Assembly: GCF_001949125.1 (NCBI RefSeq)
Contig: NZ_MSTI01000066.1
Coordinates: 93,478 to 157,477, forward strand
DNA from: Deinococcus marmoris
GTDB taxonomy: Bacteria > Deinococcota > Deinococci > Deinococcales > Deinococcaceae
Length of the DNA stretch: 64,000 bases
Direction: 5' to 3'
This document shows, piece by piece, positions 57,533-64,000 of the stretch. The notes under the pieces are model-generated. The model searched no databases. It was not told the DNA's origin and saw only the letters and a program-made list of their open reading frames with translations. Each line of letters starts with the position of its first letter. The stretch's first letter is position 1. Made by a program: the position numbers and the translations under genes.

Positions 57533-58479
57533 TTTTAGTCGTTGCTGAACACACGGGCGGGAAACTCGCCAAGGCCACCCTGGAAATGGTCACCGCCGCC
57601 CGTGACAGTGGCCGTGAAGGACCGATCACGCTGCTGGTGCTGGGCGAAGGCGTGGCCGGGGTTGCCACCGAGGCCGCCGCCGTGGCCGATCAGGTGCTGG
57701 TGGGCGATCTGCCTGCACTGGCGCAGTACAACCCCGAAGTCTGGGCCGCCGCCGTGGCGCAGATTGCCAAAGAGGGCGAGGCCAGCACCGTGTTGATCGG
57801 GGGCAGCCGTTCGGGCCGCGAGTACGCGCCAAGGGTGGCGGTTAAGCTGGACGCGCCATATCTGGAGGACGTGATCAAGCTGACGGCCAGCGGCGAGGCG
57901 CTTCAGGCCCAGCGGTACACCTTCCTCGCCCGCGTGACCGAGACGGTGGAGGCCAGCGGGCCAGTCATCGTGGCTTCCGTCAAGCCCGGCGGCTTTGCTC
58001 CGGCAGCAGCGGCAAGCGCGGCGGGTGAGCAATACGACATCGAGCTGGAGCTGCCCACCCCCCGCACGGAAATCACCGGCAAGAACGTGGAAAAAACCAG
58101 CCGCGTGGCCCTCTCGGAAGCCGAGGTCATCGTGACTGGCGGGCGCGGTGTAGGCAGCCCCGAGAACTTCGCGCAGTACGTGGAAGGTCTGGCCGACAAC
58201 ATCGGCGCGGGCGTGGGCGCGACGCGGGCCGTGGTGGACGCGGGCTGGCGGCCCTATGCCGAGCAGGTGGGCCAGACCGGCAAGACCGTGCAGCCCAAGG
58301 CATACATCGCGCTGGGCGTGAGCGGCGCGGTGCAGCACCTGTCGGGCATGGGCAAGAGCAAGAACATCATAGCCATCAACAAGGACGCCGAAGCGCCGAT
58401 CTTCAAGGTGGCCGACTACGGCATCGTGGGCGACGTGAACCTGATCGTCCCGGCGTTGATTGCTGCCAGCAAGAAGTAG
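57529..58479 (+). CDS. etfA: electron transfer flavoprotein alpha subunit
   Basis: 316 residues. N-terminal domain ([19 protein letters not shown]) and the C-terminal FAD domain with [47 protein letters not shown] and the final [22 protein letters not shown] overlap with etfB. Terminator after the stop. No dehydrogenase or quinone-oxidoreductase gene is adjacent. Confidence 0.96.
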   Translation: MILVVAEHTGGKLAKATLEMVTAARDSGREGPITLLVLGEGVAGVATEAAAVADQVLVGDLPALAQYNPEVWAAAVAQIAKEGEASTVLIGGSRSGREYAPRVAVKLDAPYLEDVIKLTASGEALQAQRYTFLARVTETVEASGPVIVASVKPGGFAPAAAASAAGEQYDIELELPTPRTEITGKNVEKTSRVALSEAEVIVTGGRGVGSPENFAQYVEGLADNIGAGVGATRAVVDAGWRPYAEQVGQTGKTVQPKAYIALGVSGAVQHLSGMGKSKNIIAINKDAEAPIFKVADYGIVGDVNLIVPALIAASKK

Positions 58480-58497
58480 GTAAACCCACCACAGGAG

Positions 58498-58526
58498 GCG
58501 GAGAGGCGTGGCTTCTCCGCTTTTTT
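58498..58526 (+). terminator. terminator after etfBA
   Basis: GCGGAGA (58498-58504) pairs with TCTCCGC (58514-58520), followed by TTTTTT. Confidence 0.9.
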
Positions 58527-58709
58527 CGTTGTCTGCGTGGGAGATCAGGGGCGGTTTGTCCCCGATATTTCCCAGCACTTTCCGCCTCCCTGATCTTCGG
58601 CGTCCAGACCAGAGAGGCGGACGAGCAATGTTCAGCCCAGCGTCACGACACTCCAGTCTTGGCGTCCGTGTTCTTCAGGATTTTATAGATGAGGCGTTCC
58701 ACGGCCAGT

Positions 58710-59972
58710 TCAGGCAGATGCAGACTGGGCGACGCTGTGCTGGGCCACGAACTGCGCAGCTTCCTGCGGATCGCCCAGCCACGGGAAGAACTGCGGTGGG
58801 TGGTTAAACGCGTTGACGAAGGCGTGCGCCACGCCGGGCCGGGTCTGCGCCGCGCCCAGCACGTCCAGCACATGCGGCGGCGGCGGCCCCAGCAGGGCGT
58901 TGGTCCAGTCGGTGACGAAGCGGGCATAGCTCCAGTACTCGTCGAAGGTGCCGGTCATCCACGCGCGGTCAAAGGGCCGGTCCCCGTGCCACAGGATGCG
59001 TTCCAGGTAAATTGCCGCCGCCTTGGCCGCGCTGCCTGCGCCCTGGCCGGTCAGTGGATCGTTGAGGACCAGCGTATCGCCCAGGCCCAGCACCTCGCGT
59101 CCCGACGGCAGCGTGGCGACGGGGCGACGGACTCCTGGCGTGACCCGGCCCGTCAGGGTGGCCTGTGCGTCGGTCAATTCGGCGTGCTGGACACGCCCGT
59201 ATTCCCACGGAAGGAACTGGCGCAACAGGTCTTTCATCAGGGCCAGATGCTGCTGAGGACCACTGACCCCCGCGAACACGTCCAGCGGGCCGCCGGGAAC
59301 CGCCTCGATCAGCACGTTCTCGTACGGCTGGGTGCCGCCGTTTTCAGCGACGGTCAGGCCCGGCAGCAAAAACACCTCGCCCACGCCCGGAATCAGGTTG
59401 AAGCTGACGGCGCTGTGGTCTGGCCGGGGCGCGACATTCTTCAGGTAAGCCAGGGCCAGATGCCGCTGGGGGGCGCTGTACGGGCTGCGTTCGACGTCGC
59501 GCTCAAACAGTTGGCCCAGCTCACCCTTGCCAGCGGCGATCAGTGTCAGATCGTGGGCACTGCTCAGGCGCTCGGCGGTCTGGATATCGGCGTTTTCCAG
59601 CATGACATGGCCGCCTCTGGACTGAAATTCCCGCAGCCAGCCTGCGAATTTTAGCCGTTGATCAACGCTGTAGGCGGGCCTGTCCAGCCGCGCGGAAAAG
59701 GCCAGCGCCTTTTGCCCCGGCAGTTCGGGATGCGGCACGCTCAGGGCGATGCCCTCGATGGGTGGGCAGGCAGCCTCCCAGAAGTTCAGTCCCTGCTGCC
59801 GCTCGGTGGTGCAGGCGTCATGAAAGAGGGCCTGCGTACTCATGATCCGCCCGGCCAGGAGCTGTTCGGGCGTGCGGTCTGAAACCAGCGTGACCCCGTA
59901 GCCGCTCGCCTGTAACCCCAGCGCAAGCTGCAAGCCTGCCTGTCCTGCACCGATAATTGCTACATCACGCAT
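58710..59972 (-). CDS. StyA-like FAD monooxygenase (styrene/indole monooxygenase family)
   Basis: 420 residues from the ATG at 59972 with GGAGG nine bases upstream. The N-terminus RDVAIIGAGQAGLQLALGLQ is the FAD fold; RIMSTQALFHDACTTERQQG and LNFWEAACPPIEGIALSVPH, with VDQRLKFAGWLREFQSRGGH, match the StyA group of two-component flavin monooxygenases. These need reduced FAD from a StyB reductase, which is not nearby. The substrate may be an indole, alkene or other aromatic. A longer frame to 60278 has no family match. Confidence 0.87.
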   Translation of the reverse strand: MRDVAIIGAGQAGLQLALGLQASGYGVTLVSDRTPEQLLAGRIMSTQALFHDACTTERQQGLNFWEAACPPIEGIALSVPHPELPGQKALAFSARLDRPAYSVDQRLKFAGWLREFQSRGGHVMLENADIQTAERLSSAHDLTLIAAGKGELGQLFERDVERSPYSAPQRHLALAYLKNVAPRPDHSAVSFNLIPGVGEVFLLPGLTVAENGGTQPYENVLIEAVPGGPLDVFAGVSGPQQHLALMKDLLRQFLPWEYGRVQHAELTDAQATLTGRVTPGVRRPVATLPSGREVLGLGDTLVLNDPLTGQGAGSAAKAAAIYLERILWHGDRPFDRAWMTGTFDEYWSYARFVTDWTNALLGPPPPHVLDVLGAAQTRPGVAHAFVNAFNHPPQFFPWLGDPQEAAQFVAQHSVAQSASA

Positions 59973-60291
59973 TGCCGTGTCCTCCAGATGAATGGGGATG
60001 GGAGCGAGGCCGGGCCACACCAGTAAGCCGTACAGGCAGGGCCGCCTCAGCCGGAAAGGGCCAGCGTTCCAGGGGCAGTGGGGGGAGCAGCGTTGAAGTC
60101 CGTCGCCGTCTGGAATGCCTGACCACCTGACCAACCCGGTGGCGAGCGAGGCATCTGTGGGCAAATCCCTCTGGAACTGCCCAGAGCTTAGAAGGGGGCC
60201 GTGACATGGCCGTGACGGGTGGGCAGCCGCCCCATAAAGTGTGACTGAGACAGGTTTTTCAAGCCTTAGCACAAGCACCCGACTGATTTTC
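59973..60291. other. intergenic region between regulator and StyA-like gene
   Basis: 319 bases. The minus-strand frame is open but unlike a protein of this family. No hairpin with a T-run after the regulator is evident. Transcriptional control elements of the monooxygenase gene probably lie here. Confidence 0.4.
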
Positions 60292-63200
60292 TTAAAAAGC
60301 TCTCATTTCCTGATCGCGCAGGAAATCTTCCCAGGTGTCGGGCAATTTCTCGCCCAGCAAGGTGCAGCGCTGGCGTACCTCGGCGTACAGCGAGAGGAGG
60401 GCCATGATCTCGCCGCTCTCGCGCAGCGTGCGCAGACTCAGGGCCAGCGCCGCCCAGTCGAAGGGATCGGTGTCCAGCAGGATGCGGCCCAGCCGGGCAG
60501 CCTCGCGCGGATCATGGGGTTCTGCCGCGTAAGCCGCGCTCCGCAGGCCGTAGACCAGCACGTCGCGGGCGCTGGACAGTTCGCCCTCGAAATCGGCCAG
60601 ATACGCGCCGCGCCACAGCTTCGGGTCAGGGGTATTCAGAAAGTCTTCGGCGTCGCTGCCCATGTTGCCCAGGGCGTAGCCGCCGCCCGCGCCCAGCCCG
60701 GTTTCGCGGCGCAGCACACTGTCTGCTCCCAGCGCCGCGCGCAGACGGCGAACCTGCTGGCGCAGCCGCGCGCCGGAACGTTCAGGATTGTCGTCGGGAT
60801 AGAGCGCTTCGAGCAGTTCGTCCTGTGCCACCCCTGAGCGCCCGGCCAGCCGCGCTTCCAGCAGCCGCACCAGCACGCGCAGGCCGCCGGGTGAACGCAG
60901 GGGGAGCGGCTGCCCGTCACGGGTCACGTTCACCTCGCCCAGTACCTCCAGGCGCAGGGACGCCGGGGCGATTTCGGGCGCGGCCTCTTCCGGCTCAATC
61001 GGCGGAAAGTAGCTCAGGGCAGTGCGGGCAGAGCTGTGCAGTTCGTGCTGCCGGAAGAAAGCCAGCCGCGCCTCTGCGCTGGTCCGGTCTCCCCGCAGGC
61101 GATCTGCCTCCAGGCCGAAGCGCTCGGCGAAGGGCCTGTTTCCCAGGACTCTGGCCTGTTCACAGGCGTCGCCAAAAAGCTGCGCGGCGGCCTGCGGGTG
61201 GCCCTGACGTTCCTGCATGTGGCCGCGCGCGAACAGGTAAAACGGGCGAGTGGCGTGCTGGCCGCTGCGTTCCACCAGCGCCTGACCTTCCTCGATCAGC
61301 CGCTCGGCCCGCTGGAGGTCACCGTGAAGTGCCTCGGCCCGCGCCGCGACGCTCAGCACCCAGGTCAGCATGACCGTGTCGTGAACCTCATGGCCCAGCC
61401 GGACGGCCTGACGCGCGTGGCGCACGGCCATCAGGGCGTCGGGTGGCCTGGCCCACTCCAGATACAGGTGGATCAGGGACAGGTGGGTCAGGACCGTGTA
61501 GCGTGATGCCAGTTCGCCGCCCAGCAGCTCCAGCGCAGCCAGCAGCAGATCCTCGGCCTCCTCAAACTGTCCCAGGAGGATCAGGCATTCGGCCCGGTTC
61601 GCCTGGGTGCGGGCCATCAACCGGGGATCACCCCTGGTCTCGGCCAGGTGGACGGCCTCGGCGGCACCAGTGTCTGCGCCGCGCAGTTGCAAGGCCCAGC
61701 TCAGCACCTGGGTCTGTTCCAGCAGCAGTTCGATGCGCGCCGCCGTCAGTCCCGCCCCGGCGGTGATTTCCAGCGCCCCGGTCAGGGTGGCAAACATCTG
61801 CGGATCGGCCTGCGAGACCTGCGCCCGCACCAGCGCGTGCAAGAGCGCCACCCGCTCCGCCGCCGCCAGTGGCTGTTCCAGTGCAGCCCGGATCCCATCT
61901 GCCGCCGCCTGGAATTCACCCAGATGAACCCGTGCCAGGGCCACCGCCGTCTGGAGCTGTGGACGGCCCTCCAACTCGCCCGCATGGTCCTGCCAGACCT
62001 GCATGGCCCCGCTGTGATCGGCGGCGCTGACCCGCGTTTCCAGCACGGTGGCCCAGTAATCGGGCTGTCCCTTAATCACGCCGGGGGCTTCCTCCAGCAG
62101 CCGCTCGGCCTCCTGCCCGCGCCCGGAGGAAGCCAGCAGCCGGGCACACAGGCCCAGCGCCTCGCCGTTGTGGGGATCAAGCTGCCACGCCTGTGTGGCG
62201 CGCGTCAGGGCACGCCCGGTGTGGAGGGGCTGAAGTGCCTGCGCCGCTGCCAGCGCAGCCTCTGCCCGCTCCCCGCTGGGAACGACGTCTACCAGGGCGT
62301 CCTGATGGTCGGCGGCGCGGACCGGGTCTCCCCGCGACTGGGCCGCCGTCAGCGCCCGCCGGAGCAGTGCGGCGGCCTTGGCCGCAGGCCACTCGGCCCA
62401 GGTCAGAAATTGCGCCGCCTGTTCCGGGGCGTCTTCCAGCGTCTCCACACACCGCCGGGCCAGATCACGCCGCAGGGAAGCAGGCAGTTCGCGCAGGGCC
62501 ACTTCCCGGAACAGCGGGTGGGCGAACGTCCGGGCCGCGCGAATCCCGCTGGTCTGGGCCAGAATTCTGAGTGCCCGGATTGCCGCAAGGTCCAGCCCAC
62601 TCAGGCTGGCTGCCAGTTCAGCTTCCAGCGGTTCATCCGGCAGGGCCATGTCCCACAGCGCCCACAGGCCCAGCAGCGCTTCCGCCCCAGTGCTGTGGGT
62701 CAGGCGCGCGAGATGATCGGCAATCAGGGCTTCCACGCTCAGCGGCAGGGTAGAGGCCGCAGGTTCGCGCCAGCGCCAGCGTCCGTCGGCAGCGTCCAGA
62801 TACAGCGCACCAGTGCGGCCCAGATGCCGGAAAAATTCCAGCAGGAAAAGTGGGTTGCCGCGTCCCCGGTCCCCGATCCACTCCAGTGCAGCCTGGGGCA
62901 GCGGGCCGCCTGCCTGCGCTTCCAGCAGACTGGAACCTGTCAGCGCGTCCAGTGGGGTCAGGCGCTGTTCGGCAAACACGCCGGGCAGGGGCGTCCGGCT
63001 GCTGACCAGCAGGGCCACCCCCCGCGCGTGCGGCAGATGACGGGCCAGCGCGGTCCAGAATTCGGTGGCCCGTTCACTGCCCGCCACCTCATGGAAGTCT
63101 TCCGCCCAGACCAGCACGGGCGCGGCGTGACCCAGCAGGGTTCCCACGGCGGTGGCCAGCACGGTGGCGTCCGGTGACTGACCCGCCAGCGTGCGTTCCA

Positions 63201-63465
63201 GCGTCTGTCTGGCCCAGGCGGGCGCTCCCGGAGTATTCAGGCCGGGGGTGTTCGGGTTAGGGGTGTGCAGGAGGGCGCCAAAGTCGGTCTCGAAAGCGCG
63301 GGTATGCAGACTGAGTTTCAGCCCGCCCACCCCGGCCAGCACGCTCTGTCCCAGGTGGCTCTTGCCGATGCCCGGTTCACCCACCATAGCCAGCGCCAGA
63401 CTGCCCCGGCGCGCGTGAACATGTTCCACCCGGTGAATCAGCGCTTGCACGAGGTCAGGGGCCAT
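60292..63465 (-). CDS. large AAA-TPR-BTAD transcriptional regulator
   Basis: 1057 residues. An N-terminal ATPase (Walker [17 protein letters not shown], Walker B APVLVWAEDFHE) is followed by about 500 residues of helical TPR-like repeats (AEALLKL-type pairs such as LAQFEEAEDLLLAALELLGG-like units). From about residue 855 a winged-helix segment begins with LEVLGEVNVTRDGQPLPL, then the BTAD-type region LRQQVRRLRAALGADSVL ending near the C-terminus. SARP-type regulators usually carry that DNA-binding part at the N-terminus, so the order here is reversed. GGGAG lies eight bases before the ATG. It may control the StyA-like gene downstream; that is inference. Confidence 0.82.
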   Translation of the reverse strand: MAPDLVQALIHRVEHVHARRGSLALAMVGEPGIGKSHLGQSVLAGVGGLKLSLHTRAFETDFGALLHTPNPNTPGLNTPGAPAWARQTLERTLAGQSPDATVLATAVGTLLGHAAPVLVWAEDFHEVAGSERATEFWTALARHLPHARGVALLVSSRTPLPGVFAEQRLTPLDALTGSSLLEAQAGGPLPQAALEWIGDRGRGNPLFLLEFFRHLGRTGALYLDAADGRWRWREPAASTLPLSVEALIADHLARLTHSTGAEALLGLWALWDMALPDEPLEAELAASLSGLDLAAIRALRILAQTSGIRAARTFAHPLFREVALRELPASLRRDLARRCVETLEDAPEQAAQFLTWAEWPAAKAAALLRRALTAAQSRGDPVRAADHQDALVDVVPSGERAEAALAAAQALQPLHTGRALTRATQAWQLDPHNGEALGLCARLLASSGRGQEAERLLEEAPGVIKGQPDYWATVLETRVSAADHSGAMQVWQDHAGELEGRPQLQTAVALARVHLGEFQAAADGIRAALEQPLAAAERVALLHALVRAQVSQADPQMFATLTGALEITAGAGLTAARIELLLEQTQVLSWALQLRGADTGAAEAVHLAETRGDPRLMARTQANRAECLILLGQFEEAEDLLLAALELLGGELASRYTVLTHLSLIHLYLEWARPPDALMAVRHARQAVRLGHEVHDTVMLTWVLSVAARAEALHGDLQRAERLIEEGQALVERSGQHATRPFYLFARGHMQERQGHPQAAAQLFGDACEQARVLGNRPFAERFGLEADRLRGDRTSAEARLAFFRQHELHSSARTALSYFPPIEPEEAAPEIAPASLRLEVLGEVNVTRDGQPLPLRSPGGLRVLVRLLEARLAGRSGVAQDELLEALYPDDNPERSGARLRQQVRRLRAALGADSVLRRETGLGAGGGYALGNMGSDAEDFLNTPDPKLWRGAYLADFEGELSSARDVLVYGLRSAAYAAEPHDPREAARLGRILLDTDPFDWAALALSLRTLRESGEIMALLSLYAEVRQRCTLLGEKLPDTWEDFLRDQEMRAF

Positions 63466-63727
63466 AACAACGTCTCCCGTTGGAAATGATGAGCAGTCTG
63501 GGGGGTTCGGAACACTGTATCGGTTCTCTCAGTGTGACATGACCCGGCATACAGATATTTACTTTTTTCTGCATTGCGGTGCGGGGCCAGCCTGCTCCGA
63601 TATCTGGTGTCCAGGGATAGAGTGTCTGGGAACCGTCTGGGCCGCCCCGCGCTCCCGTCCGGTCTTCGGACCAGGCTTTTATCTCAAGCGAGTACAAAAA
63701 AAGATCGGGGCCGATCAGCATTGAGGT
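63466..63727. other. intergenic region before IS fragment
   Basis: 262 bases of lower GC. It contains the inverted repeat GATCGG-GG-CCGATC (63703-63716). The left end of an insertion sequence should lie here, but I could not fix its inverted repeat. Confidence 0.4.
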
Positions 63728-64000
63728 GTGAAACCAAAACCGATCAGCCCACTGCCCTTTCTAACTCAAATTCCAGACTGGCGCGATCCCAACCGCATTA
63801 CTTATTCCTGGGATGCGCTCTGGGCGCTCATTCTCACGGGTCTACTCAGTGGCCCTGAGAACATCCTGGCGCTCGCTTCCTGGCTCTCTATGTACCGTGA
63901 GCCGCTGTGTCAGCGGCTCAGCTTGCCCGGTATCCCCCGCCAAGCCACGCTGTATCGCAACTCCCCGGAATCTTGATTTCGCTCTCGAACCGCTCCAACA
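63728..64000 (+). mobile_element. ISAs1-type transposase, N-terminal fragment, broken frame
   Basis: From a GTG at 63728 the frame gives 82 residues: FLTQIPDWRDPNRITYSW, then ALILTGLLSGPENILALASW and PGIPRQATLYRN. This matches the N-terminal domain associated with ISAs1-family DDE transposases. The frame stops at 63974-63976, whereas another frame of the following bases continues with NLDFALEPLQ, suggesting a frameshift. The rest lies beyond the window, so whether the copy is dead or uses frameshifting is open. Confidence 0.6.

Noticed and set aside
59973..60278. N-terminal extension of the StyA-like frame
   Set aside because: The ATG at 59972 has a good ribosome site and gives the family N-terminus; the extension is not conserved-looking.

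Overview
The window is chromosomal DNA of a Deinococcus species. The evidence is high GC with low-GC patches, a radiation/desiccation response motif in front of gyrA, a DdrI/SdrP-type Crp regulator, Thermus/Deinococcus-type lysine genes of the alpha-aminoadipate route (homoisocitrate dehydrogenase and homoaconitase large subunit), a carotenoid lycopene cyclase, and many genes whose ATG sits 6-9 bases after a TAnnnT -10 box (leaderless transcripts). All functional calls rest on reading the sequence and on family knowledge; no search was run.

Layout. 0-0.8 kb: YcnI-like and DUF2946 proteins, probably copper related. 1.1-4.8 kb: glycolytic block gap, a foreign-looking AT-rich membrane-protein ORF, pgk, a NIPSNAP protein and tpiA. 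5-9.8 kb (minus): homoisocitrate dehydrogenase, a split MnmC (mnmD plus FAD oxidase), three tandem Roadblock/LC7 proteins and a tyrosine phosphatase. 10-13.5 kb: gyrA with its response motif, then ddrI. 13.6-23.3 kb: histidine utilisation operon hutU-(secreted protein)-hutG-hutI-hutH with a divergent IclR regulator, lying between the two separated halves of L-serine dehydratase (sdaAA, sdaAB). 23.5-26 kb: lycopene cyclase with an extra acidic tail, and a lipoprotein esterase. 26.1-36.3 kb: accessory region with tRNA-Val, a restriction-modification remnant joined to a dispersed repeat, a cueP-copA copper operon, a tyrosine recombinase, a GAF/GGDEF/EAL protein, a C-terminally shortened HD-GYP protein and a DUF2726 protein.

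36.4-46.9 kb: MATE exporter, metallo-hydrolase, acetyltransferase, a helical protein, a TrmH-type rRNA/tRNA methyltransferase, YchJ, homoaconitase large subunit, an HNH endonuclease, an MFS transporter and the KhtT/KhtU potassium/proton antiporter pair. 47-55 kb: M3 peptidase, CAP-domain lipoprotein, VOC protein, radA, DUF2087 protein and clpC. 55.3-64 kb: carboxymuconolactone decarboxylase-like protein, outer-membrane barrel protein, etfB-etfA, a StyA-like monooxygenase, a 1057-residue AAA/TPR/BTAD regulator, and the start of a broken ISAs1-type transposase at the right edge.

The most unusual items are the AT-rich ORF wedged between gap and pgk, the dispersed repeat family (four copies of about 95 to 215 bases with a variable middle, one forming the N-terminus of a broken restriction gene), the secreted protein translationally coupled inside the hut operon, the orphan Roadblock trio, and the CPD-type copper ATPase with a degenerate metal-binding domain. 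No rRNA gene or CRISPR array was seen.
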